The translations under genes and the position numbers were made by a program. DNA of 64,000 nt from Octadecabacter ascidiaceicola (lineage in GTDB: Bacteria; Pseudomonadota; Alphaproteobacteria; Rhodobacterales; Rhodobacteraceae): contig NZ_FXYD01000001.1 in assembly GCF_900185015.1 (NCBI RefSeq), positions 372,001 through 436,000 of the forward strand. Reading direction: 5' to 3'. The notes beneath the pieces were generated by a model. That model was not told where the DNA came from, made no database searches, and saw only the letters and a program-made list of their open reading frames with translations. Positions 56,849 to 64,000 of this stretch are shown one piece after another (the first letter of the stretch is position 1; each line of letters starts with the position of its first letter).

Positions 56849-57450
56849 CTTGCTGTCCTATCGCGATGCTGGGCGTCGCTCAGGTGAAACCGTGGCGAAA
56901 TGAACTCTTCCGCCCGTGTAATCCAACCGCCTTTCCCACCATCGCGCCGCTGTGCGTATTTACGACTGGCGGGACGCGCATCCGCGAGCGCGTAGTAATA
57001 GTTTCGTCGTGCAATGCCGTAGGCATCAACGAAGTGATCAACGGCCGCTGCCATGCCCTGTTCCGCTGCGGCGATCGTCTGCGGCCCGATCACCCCATCA
57101 ACGATCACCGCTATGCGCATATCTTGCAGCAAACGCTGCAAAATCCGAACCGCATTGGCACCGGCGTTCACATACATATCAAACACGGACGCTTGCAGCG
57201 CGGCTGGCAGCCTGCTGATATTCGGGCGAAAAAAGTAGTGGTCAATGAAAATGGTGACAGCCTGTTCGCGCGTGAGCACGCGTACGTCCTGTTCCGTCAC
57301 CTGCCCGTCGCCATCAAGATCAAGCCCAAGCCGGCGCATCGTGTGAATGGTCACACCATGATTTGTCGCACCACCGGGATCATCAGGGTCGTTAACGTAT
57401 CCGCCTTCTCGGGCGACAATACCTTCGGCGATTTCTTGAACATTGTGCAT
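56839..57450 (-). CDS. GTA-type endolysin, glycosyl hydrolase 108 (N-acetylmuramidase)
   Basis: The protein is about 203 residues. It has the GH108 start IVAREGGYVNDPDDPGGATNHGVTIHTMRRLGLD, with the catalytic Glu in REGGY, plus EQAVTIFIDHYFFRP and ASVFDMYVNAGANAVRILQ. A peptidoglycan-binding_3 tail follows (VDGVIGPQTIAAAEQ, IARRNYYYALADARPASRKYAQ). It cleaves peptidoglycan for cell lysis. ATG 57450 is chosen (MHNVQEIAEG); ATG 57468 adds six residues. It lies between ccmE and the holin gene. Confidence 0.83.
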   Translation of the reverse strand: MHNVQEIAEGIVAREGGYVNDPDDPGGATNHGVTIHTMRRLGLDLDGDGQVTEQDVRVLTREQAVTIFIDHYFFRPNISRLPAALQASVFDMYVNAGANAVRILQRLLQDMRIAVIVDGVIGPQTIAAAEQGMAAAVDHFVDAYGIARRNYYYALADARPASRKYAQRRDGGKGGWITRAEEFISPRFHLSDAQHRDRTARWV

Positions 57451-57495
57451 CGCGGCACCCCCATGCAATTGCGCATAAAGGGTGCCCGTATGGGG

Positions 57496-57978
57496 TTAAC
57501 CGCTGGTAACGGCACCGTCCGTTGCGTCGCTTGCTTGCTCTTCAACGGGTTCACAATAGTTCTGCTGCTCGTGCATGTTTTCAACTTCTGCCGGCATGTA
57601 TGTTTCGTCATGTTTTGCAAGAATTTCAACAGCTTCAAACGTGCCGTTAATGTAGTTTCCTTGCCCGACCATGCCTTGGCCTTCTTCAAACAGGCTTGGC
57701 AAAATGCCCTCAAACGTCACTGGAACAGCCGTAAAGCAATCGGTCACAACGAAGGACACATGGGTGCCCTCACCGCGCACGATTGAACCTGCCTGCACCA
57801 TACCACCGATACGGAACAGCTCAGATTCTTGTGGCGGTTCGGCCAGCACTTCACTGGGGGATCGGAAATAGTTGATACCATCGCGAAGCGCATAACCAAT
57901 TACAGCCGTGGACAAGCCAAGGGCAACGAAAGCCACGACAATAATCTGGATACGGCGTGTTTTCTTAAGCGATTTCAT
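57496..57978 (-). CDS. ccmE: Cytochrome c maturation heme chaperone CcmE
   Basis: The 160-residue protein has an N-terminal anchor (RRIQIIVVAFVALGLSTAVIGYAL), an OB-fold domain (LFRIGGMVQAGSIVRG, VTFEGILPSLFEEGQGMVGQG) and the heme-binding motif HDETYMP with His123 that bonds heme covalently and Tyr127. It carries heme to CcmF. One oddity is Cys81 in the VVTDCF segment, where relatives carry no Cys that I recall. It is downstream of argC by 9 nt. Confidence 0.93.
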   Translation of the reverse strand: MKSLKKTRRIQIIVVAFVALGLSTAVIGYALRDGINYFRSPSEVLAEPPQESELFRIGGMVQAGSIVRGEGTHVSFVVTDCFTAVPVTFEGILPSLFEEGQGMVGQGNYINGTFEAVEILAKHDETYMPAEVENMHEQQNYCEPVEEQASDATDGAVTSG

Positions 57979-57987
57979 CGGACTACC

Positions 57988-59016
57988 TTACGGGAATAAC
58001 GGAGCCATCATAAGCCCCTCAGTCTCAGGAAGACCTAACATCAGATTTGCGTTCTGCAAGGCTTGCCCGCTGGACCCTTTGGTCAGGTTATCGAGTGCTG
58101 CTATGACAATGGCCCGCCCATCGCGACGATCCGCAACCACCCCGACGTGACAGAAGTTGGACCCACGGATATGGCGAATGCTCGGGTGTTCGCCAAAGGG
58201 CAGCACGACGATGAATGGCTCGTCCGTGTAGGCCTTAACCAACACATCATGAATGGTCTGCGCATCACCCTTAACGTAATTTGTCGCAAGAATTCCACGG
58301 TTTGCAGGAATTAAGTGCGGTGTGAACTGAACCTCAACCGACCGCCCAGCAATCGCTGAAAACTCTTGATCGAACTCGCCCAGATGACGGTGCGTACCAC
58401 CGACGGCATAGGCATGCGCGCCTTCCGACAGTTCTGCGTGCAGCAGGTTTTCCTTCAAAGACCGCCCCGCGCCAGACACCGCGCAGGCCAAATCCATGAT
58501 GATTTCATCAAGGTCGATCACCCCCGCTGCGATCAAAGGCCGCAGCGCAAATTGGCCCGTCGCCGCATTGCAACCCGTTCCGGCCACTAACCGCGCTCTG
58601 GCAATCTCATCACGGTAAAACTCGGCCAGGCCGTAAACAGCCTCTTTTTGCAGCTCAACGGCTGAATGCGCGTTCCCGTACCACTTTTGATAGACCTCAG
58701 GATCGCGCAAACGGAAGTCGGCGCTGAGATCAACAATCTTTAGCGTCTTTGGCAGCTTCGAGATCACCTCTTGGCTGGTCTTATGCGGCAACGCACAAAA
58801 CGCCAGATCAATGCCTTCAAAATCAACGTCATCAATGGTTGTCAAAACCGGCAAGTCTAGATGACGTAGGTGTGGAAACACCTGGGCCATGCTTTGCCCG
58901 GCTTTGGAATTGCCCGAAAGTGCTGCGATTTCGATATGCGGGTGGCCAGCAATCAAGCGCACCAGTTCAGCGCCCGTATAGCCAGAGGCCCCAAGGATTG
59001 CGATTTTATAAGTCAT
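57988..59016 (-). CDS. argC: N-acetyl-gamma-glutamyl-phosphate reductase
   Basis: The 342-residue arginine-biosynthesis enzyme has the Rossmann start [42 protein letters not shown], the nucleophile Cys in [18 protein letters not shown], and a C-terminal [20 protein letters not shown]. It is the first gene of argC-ccmE, an arrangement that places a housekeeping biosynthetic gene in front of cytochrome c maturation genes. Confidence 0.95.
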   Translation of the reverse strand: MTYKIAILGASGYTGAELVRLIAGHPHIEIAALSGNSKAGQSMAQVFPHLRHLDLPVLTTIDDVDFEGIDLAFCALPHKTSQEVISKLPKTLKIVDLSADFRLRDPEVYQKWYGNAHSAVELQKEAVYGLAEFYRDEIARARLVAGTGCNAATGQFALRPLIAAGVIDLDEIIMDLACAVSGAGRSLKENLLHAELSEGAHAYAVGGTHRHLGEFDQEFSAIAGRSVEVQFTPHLIPANRGILATNYVKGDAQTIHDVLVKAYTDEPFIVVLPFGEHPSIRHIRGSNFCHVGVVADRRDGRAIVIAALDNLTKGSSGQALQNANLMLGLPETEGLMMAPLFP

Positions 59017-59068
59017 TTCAATGTCTCCGTGGCCAAAACCATGTGTTCTGGCGTGCGTAAAGTATCAG

Positions 59069-59878
59069 TTAAGCGGCTTGAAACTGAATCTCTCGTCGCA
59101 GGAATTGCGTGGCGCTATTGCTCACGCGTTTTGGGTCACCAGACGTCAGGAAACAGGCCTCGCCACTGCCTACCATCTGTGGGTGGCGGTCCAGATAATC
59201 CGCTAAGCTTTCGGCAACCAGATTGGCCTGCGAAAAAACCTTAACGTCATCGCCAAGCGCCTTCTGGAACGTGTCCTGCATCAACGGATAATGCGTACAT
59301 CCCAAAATCGCTGCGTCTGGTTGTGGCATTTTACGTTTCAGCGCATCTACATGGCTGTTCACCAATGCTTCTGCCAAGATCAGATCATTATCTTCAATCG
59401 CGTCAACGACACCACCGCAGGCCTGCGCTTCGACATCAACGCCAATCGCGCGGAAAGACAGCTCACGCTGGAATGCGCGGCTGGACACGGTCGCAGGCGT
59501 CGCAAACAGCGCCACATGCTTCACGTCAACTTCGCGCGGCGGAGAATTATCCCCCCATGCACGTTCGGTCAGGGCTTCGATCAAGGGAACGAACACACCA
59601 AGCACGCGTTTTCCCTCAGGCACCCAGCCTTCTTGCATCTTTCGCAGTGCAGCAGCCGACGCCGTGTTGCAGGCCAAGATCACCAGATCACATCCGGCAT
59701 CAAACAGCGCTTGGGTCGCAGCTGTGGTTTTGTCGTAGATGTCATCAGCCGTACGCACGCCGTAAGGCGCATGGGCACTATCGGCATAGTAGACGAACGG
59801 CACATCCGGCAGGCGCTTTTGTACCGCATCCAGTACCGTCAACCCGCCTAAACCACTGTCAAATATACCTACTGCCAT
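59069..59878 (-). CDS. murI: Glutamate racemase
   Basis: The 269-residue enzyme supplies D-glutamate for peptidoglycan. It starts [19 protein letters not shown] with the Asp-Ser catalytic pair, has [12 protein letters not shown], the first Cys in [14 protein letters not shown] and the second in [16 protein letters not shown] 59878 gives the conserved N-terminus and follows an AAAGG site. The frame to 59935 would overlap the acyltransferase gene. Unusually, the C-terminus extends past the fold by about 25 residues ([19 protein letters not shown]). Confidence 0.93.
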   Translation of the reverse strand: MAVGIFDSGLGGLTVLDAVQKRLPDVPFVYYADSAHAPYGVRTADDIYDKTTAATQALFDAGCDLVILACNTASAAALRKMQEGWVPEGKRVLGVFVPLIEALTERAWGDNSPPREVDVKHVALFATPATVSSRAFQRELSFRAIGVDVEAQACGGVVDAIEDNDLILAEALVNSHVDALKRKMPQPDAAILGCTHYPLMQDTFQKALGDDVKVFSQANLVAESLADYLDRHPQMVGSGEACFLTSGDPKRVSNSATQFLRREIQFQAA

Positions 59879-59882
59879 CTGC

Positions 59883-60782
59883 TTAACCTTTGCGTTTATA
59901 GCGTTCGTCAAATTCATGCCCGAATGTGTGAACATTCAAAGGCTTCGGGCTTAGCTCATACGTGACTTTTCGCAAGAAATCCATGCAGCTTGTCGCATCA
60001 CTTTTATAGGCATCAAGCGTATCGGCGGGAATAGGCTTTCCGATAACAACTCGCACGTCTGACCCGACCCGCGCCCTGAACTCACGGACCAATAACCCCA
60101 TCCGCAATGTGGTGTGCAAATGGCTCGCCAATTGGAACGCGCGACTATTAGCGCCTTCAAAGAAAATCGGGACGACAACCGCATCGCTTTTTGACACCAT
60201 CTTGGCCGTGAAATTGCGCCATTGCGGGTCCATCGGTTTGGAAAAAGGCCGTGCTGACGTGCTCACTGTGCCGCCCGGGAAAATCCCCATCGCGCCACCT
60301 TCCCCAAGATAGCGCAGCGCTTCTTTGCGGGTCTCAAGGTTCAGCTTTGCGGCCTCCTTCGTTTCATCAAACGACACCGGCAAGATGACCCTTTCCAGAT
60401 CGGGGGATTTACGAAATACCGAATTTGCAAGGATTTTGAAATCCCCTCCACGGCGCTCAGATAGAATGCGCCCCATCATTAAACCATCCAGAATGCCGTA
60501 CGGATGATTTGACACGACGATCAGCGGTCCGGTCTTCGGAATATTCTCCAATGACCCACCAATCACGTTGAGGTTCAGTTTATATCGCTCTGTTATGACG
60601 CGCCAAAAGTCGGCACCCTGCGCGACCTCAGTGTCATATCCACGGGCCTTGCGGATCAGGCGAATTCGCCCTGTGGCGTTTTCCATCACTCGAATAACCG
60701 CACGTCCGCCTTTTGAGGCAGCAGAGCTGGCATAAGAAATATCGCGCGCGACTTGGTTCTTCGGCATAACATCCGTCGTCAA
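59883..60782 (-). CDS. Lysophospholipid (PlsC-like) acyltransferase
   Basis: The 299-residue acyltransferase has the HX4D motif in [16 protein letters not shown] (about residues 90-105) and the FPGGTV acceptor motif in [25 protein letters not shown] lies near the C-terminus. It resembles the hemolysin-like acyltransferases (OlsA and related) that acylate lysophospholipids or lyso-ornithine lipids. Substrate not determined. It precedes murI by 4 nt and probably forms a unit with it. Confidence 0.85.
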   Translation of the reverse strand: MTTDVMPKNQVARDISYASSAASKGGRAVIRVMENATGRIRLIRKARGYDTEVAQGADFWRVITERYKLNLNVIGGSLENIPKTGPLIVVSNHPYGILDGLMMGRILSERRGGDFKILANSVFRKSPDLERVILPVSFDETKEAAKLNLETRKEALRYLGEGGAMGIFPGGTVSTSARPFSKPMDPQWRNFTAKMVSKSDAVVVPIFFEGANSRAFQLASHLHTTLRMGLLVREFRARVGSDVRVVIGKPIPADTLDAYKSDATSCMDFLRKVTYELSPKPLNVHTFGHEFDERYKRKG

Positions 60783-60830
60783 CTCATTCTGCCACTAAGT
60801 AACCCGTACTCGTTTGAACTTCCAGCGAAA

Positions 60831-63800
60831 CTACTCAGCAGCCGAACGCGTCTCTGTCGCCCGCAAAGTTGCAAGCAATTCCTCACGCCTCTTCGCTGTT
60901 TTCAGCACGTTCTCATGCTTCACAGGACCAAACCCACGAATGTCGAGCGGCAGCTTCGCCAACGCTATAGCCGCCTCCTTGGTGTCAGGGCGAACAAGGC
61001 TGCGCATCTCCTCCATGTCGGCCTCGTATTGCGTGATCAATTCACGTTCCATTTTGCGTTCTGCAGTTCGGCCAAATACATCCCACACGGTCCCCCGCAA
61101 ACCTTTCATTCGCACAAGAAGCGGGAACAGTTTCGCAGTCAGTTTTGGCATCGCGCGTTTGGTTGGCCGCCCGTTCGAACCCGCTTTACTAAAGATCGGC
61201 GGGGCAAGGTGATGGGTTAGTTTCAAATCCCCATCAAACGTCGCCTGCACCTTCTTTTTCGTGTCGATAAGTAACCGCGCGACCTCATATTCGTCCTTAT
61301 AAGACAGTAGCTTATGGTACCCCAAGGCCACCGCTTCGCGCAGGTCGCTATCACAGCTTTCCACCAGATCCGTGTATCGTTTTGCGTATGCCGCATTCTG
61401 GTAAGCCGTTAGATGCGCTTCACGGAACGCAATCTTTTCACCAAGAGATTTCGGAAGTTCCACGACGTCTGGTGATAAGACCTTAGCGGCGTCCTCAGCA
61501 TGCAAAACCGCCCAACGACCATATTCAAAGGCCTGCAAATTGCGCTGAACGGCGGTCCCATTCAGCTCAATCGCGGCACGAATGGACGCACCGGAAACCG
61601 GAATTGCACCCACCTGCCACGCAGCGCCAAACACCATCATGTTGGAGTAAATCGCATCCCCCATTAGCGCTTTGGCCAATTCAGAAGCGTCAAACATCGA
61701 CAGGCCGTCCTGAAGTCGCGCCTCAAGCGCGAGGGTCAGACGATCTGCAGGGAGTTTGAAACTAATGTCACGAGTAAAATCCCCCGTGATAATTTCATGC
61801 GCATTAACGACGCCGCGTGTACGGCCCGTTGCCATGAGACCGATGGTTTTCGATCCAGCCGAAACAACCAAATCCCCACCAATCAATGCGTCGCACTCAC
61901 CAGTCGAAACACGGATTGCATTGATGTCACTGGCCGTTTCGGCAATCCGGCAGTGAATATGTACGGCACCGCCCTTTTGGGCCAGCCCCGCCATTTCCAT
62001 CATACCAGCGGCCTTGCCATCCACATGCGCCGCCATTGCCAGCACCGCGCCAATGGTGACCACGCCCGTGCCACCGACGCCTGTGATGACTACATTGTGC
62101 GTGCCATCAATCGCTGGCAATGCAGGGTCAGGCATGTCGGGCAACGTCACCGTCGCTGTCGCGGCCTTCTTCAACTGTGCCCCTTCGACCGTTACGAATG
62201 ATGGGCAGAAACCATTTACGCAGGAGAAATCCTTATTGCAGCTCGATTGATCAATCGCGCGTTTGCGCCCAAGTTCAGTCTCGACGGGAACGATGGACAC
62301 GCAATTGGATTGAACCCCACAGTCACCGCAACCTTCGCAGACGTCCGTGTTAATGAACACGCGTTTGTCTGGGTCAGGAAACAGCCCACGCTTGCGGCGA
62401 CGGCGCTTCTCGGCGGCGCAGGTTTGTACATAAACAAGAACCGATACACCTTTGACTTCGCTCAACTCTTTTTGAACTTCCTCTAGGCGGTCACGCGTCG
62501 AAATCTTAACCGCTGATGGCACATTCGAAAGATCAGCACCCTCCGCAGGATCATGGACCATGTGCACAGTCTCAACACCCATCGCCAATACTTCACGGCA
62601 AATCTGGTCGTGGGTTAGGCCACCATCATTTCCCTGCCCGCCTGTCATCGCGACGGCGTCATTATACAGGATCTTGTAGGTCATCGTTGTGCCAGCCATC
62701 AACGCAAAGCGGATCGCCTGAACGCCTGAATGGTTGTACGTCCCATCACCGAGGTTCTGAAATACGTGACCACGGTTTGAAAACGGCGCTTCACCCACCC
62801 AGTTCGCGCCTTCGCCCCCCATCTGCGTAAACCCAACCGTGTCGCGGTCCATCCATTGAACCATATAGTGACACCCGATCCCCGCATAGGCGCGCGCGCC
62901 TTCAGGAACTTTGGTGGACGAGTTATGCGGACAACCGGAACAGAAATACGGCAAACGCGCTGCGATTTCTTCAGCATTATCAGCACGTTTTGCTTCGGCC
63001 AGCTTTGCTAAGCCGCCCTCCACCTTTTCAGAGGCACAGCCTTCCTCAATCAACACTCCGCCGAGCTTCTCGGCGATAAAGATCGGATCAAGCGCAAATC
63101 GGGTTGGGAAAAACTCCTCGCGGCGGCCGTTCTCACGGTTTTCGCCCTTATGCCAGCCGTAAACACGACGTCCGTCACGATCATCAAAAATCGCTTCTTT
63201 GATCTGCACTTCGATTAGCTTGCGTTTTTCCTCAACTGAAATGATCAACTCCAGCCCCTCGGCCCATTCATGGAAGCTGTCCATATCAAGCGGCCACACC
63301 TGCCCTACCTTATAGGTAGTGATACCAAGACGCTCGGCCTCTGCCTCATCAATGCCAAGCAATGACATGGCATGCTGCAAGTCCAACCAGTTCTTGCCCG
63401 CTGCAACTAAGCCAATTTTCGCGCCTTTGTTGGGCCACACGACCTTGTCGATCTTATTGGCACGCGCAAACGCTTCTGCCGCAAAACGTTTGTGGTCAAT
63501 CATACGGGCTTCTTGATCGACAGGCGTATCGACAAGCCGGATATTCAAACCACCTTCGGGCATGGGAAATTCAGGAGTAACAAACTCTTGAGCAAACGGG
63601 TCACCATCCACAACACTGGTGACCTCAATCGTGTCTTTCATCGTCTTGAGGCCGACCCAAACACCTGCAAAGCGGCTTAACGCCCAGGCATATTGCCCCA
63701 TATCAAGGATTTCTTGCACCCCAGCTGGCGAAACGATGGGCATATAGGCATCCACCATCGCCCAATCAGATTGGTGCAAAGTCGTTGAACTTTCGCCTGT

Positions 63801-64000
63801 GTGGTCATCGCCCATCGCCATGATGACACCGCCTGCGGGCGAGGTTCCAGCCATGTTCGCATGGCGCATTACATCGCCCGATCGATCCACCCCCGGTCCC
63901 TTGCCGTACCACAAGCCAAAGACCCCATCATATGATCCCTCGCCGCGCAGTTCCGCCTGCTGGCTTCCCCAAAGGGCAGTCGCAGCCAAATCTTCGTTCA
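60831..64000 (-). CDS. Indolepyruvate ferredoxin oxidoreductase, fused alpha/beta-gamma type (5' truncated)
   Basis: The visible 1056 residues continue past the right edge of the window. The order is a C-terminal part of the pyruvate-ferredoxin-type core (GDDHTGESSTTLHQSDWAMVDAY), a TPP domain (LPYFCSGCPHNSSTKVPEGARAYAGIGCHYM, MTGGQGNDGGLTHDQI), a ferredoxin-like Cys cluster (CEGCGDCGVQSNCVSI), and a gamma domain (VVITGVGGTGVVTIGAVLAMAAHVDG). It oxidatively decarboxylates arylpyruvates to aryl-acetyl-CoA. The fused form of about 1150 residues is usual in aerobic proteobacteria. The start lies beyond position 64000. Confidence 0.93.
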   Translation of the reverse strand, partial: NEDLAATALWGSQQAELRGEGSYDGVFGLWYGKGPGVDRSGDVMRHANMAGTSPAGGVIMAMGDDHTGESSTTLHQSDWAMVDAYMPIVSPAGVQEILDMGQYAWALSRFAGVWVGLKTMKDTIEVTSVVDGDPFAQEFVTPEFPMPEGGLNIRLVDTPVDQEARMIDHKRFAAEAFARANKIDKVVWPNKGAKIGLVAAGKNWLDLQHAMSLLGIDEAEAERLGITTYKVGQVWPLDMDSFHEWAEGLELIISVEEKRKLIEVQIKEAIFDDRDGRRVYGWHKGENRENGRREEFFPTRFALDPIFIAEKLGGVLIEEGCASEKVEGGLAKLAEAKRADNAEEIAARLPYFCSGCPHNSSTKVPEGARAYAGIGCHYMVQWMDRDTVGFTQMGGEGANWVGEAPFSNRGHVFQNLGDGTYNHSGVQAIRFALMAGTTMTYKILYNDAVAMTGGQGNDGGLTHDQICREVLAMGVETVHMVHDPAEGADLSNVPSAVKISTRDRLEEVQKELSEVKGVSVLVYVQTCAAEKRRRRKRGLFPDPDKRVFINTDVCEGCGDCGVQSNCVSIVPVETELGRKRAIDQSSCNKDFSCVNGFCPSFVTVEGAQLKKAATATVTLPDMPDPALPAIDGTHNVVITGVGGTGVVTIGAVLAMAAHVDGKAAGMMEMAGLAQKGGAVHIHCRIAETASDINAIRVSTGECDALIGGDLVVSAGSKTIGLMATGRTRGVVNAHEIITGDFTRDISFKLPADRLTLALEARLQDGLSMFDASELAKALMGDAIYSNMMVFGAAWQVGAIPVSGASIRAAIELNGTAVQRNLQAFEYGRWAVLHAEDAAKVLSPDVVELPKSLGEKIAFREAHLTAYQNAAYAKRYTDLVESCDSDLREAVALGYHKLLSYKDEYEVARLLIDTKKKVQATFDGDLKLTHHLAPPIFSKAGSNGRPTKRAMPKLTAKLFPLLVRMKGLRGTVWDVFGRTAERKMERELITQYEADMEEMRSLVRPDTKEAAIALAKLPLDIRGFGPVKHENVLKTAKRREELLATLRATETRSAAE

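Noticed and set aside
56273-57450. Prophage remnant
   Set aside because: Apart from the holin and endolysin there is no phage gene nearby, and both resemble gene-transfer-agent release proteins.

Overview
The window looks like the chromosome of a marine alphaproteobacterium of the roseobacter group (Rhodobacterales). The basis is the gene content and style: a B12-dependent class II ribonucleotide reductase, a trpE...trpGDC-moaC-moeA-lexA-comEC-gltX-gltA order that I recall from this group, an alphaproteobacterial GTTC-N7-GTTC type SOS box, gene-transfer-agent type holin and endolysin genes, and uptake and catabolic modules for algal and osmolyte-type substrates. The genus cannot be fixed from the sequence. 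Scattered IS and TniQ-like fragments resemble what is seen in IS-rich genera such as Octadecabacter or Loktanella.

Layout. 1-2.5 kb: the end of an unidentified gene, an FAD oxidoreductase, a cupin, then a junk segment where an IS3-family left end meets an IS5/IS1182-type transposase fragment head-on. 2.5-9.6 kb: a minus-strand operon tctA-tctB-tctC-sauS-sauT, a probable sulfoacetate (or similar acid) uptake and activation module, controlled by a divergent LacI-family regulator. 9.6-11 kb: gene-poor remnants. 11-21.7 kb: the most striking block, two divergent gene pairs that together encode every step expected for oxidative catabolism of L-galactose to KDPG. The parts are an aldose dehydrogenase (AKR), a cog3618 lactonase, a Zn-dependent L-galactonate 5-dehydrogenase-like enzyme, a tagaturonate-reductase-like enzyme, an altronate dehydratase (UxaA), a 2-keto-3-deoxygluconate kinase fused to a rhamnose/fucose-type mutarotase, a sugar ABC importer and a GntR regulator. 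Three copies of a shared 21-bp element sit in the two divergent promoter regions.

22-32 kb: nrdJ with an NrdR box and two DnaA-box-like sites in its long upstream region, a small lipoprotein, tRNA-Pro(TGG), a DUF192 protein, a double cold-shock-domain protein, pdxH, fabI, a LysE-type exporter, gpt and an aminotransferase. 32-46.6 kb: ppiD-like, trpE, then an interruption of the trp genes by an N-methylproline demethylase (stcD-like), a proline-racemase-family protein with Ser/Thr in place of both catalytic Cys, an NTF2-like gene with a stop at codon 2, and a convergent divergent-polysaccharide-deacetylase gene. The block resumes with trpG, trpD, a DUF3592 membrane protein, trpC, moaC, moeA and lexA. 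46.6-64 kb: comEC, gltX, gltA, an RTX-repeat protein, an enoyl-CoA hydratase, ccmH and ccmF, a gene-transfer-agent holin/endolysin pair lying inside the ccm cluster, ccmE, argC, murI, an acyltransferase, and a 5'-truncated indolepyruvate ferredoxin oxidoreductase.

The best candidate for a new or little-described system is the L-galactose regulon with its KdgK-mutarotase fusion and its predicted operator. The identification rests on family recognition and gene neighbourhood, not on measured activity. No CRISPR array, intact prophage or complete IS element was seen.
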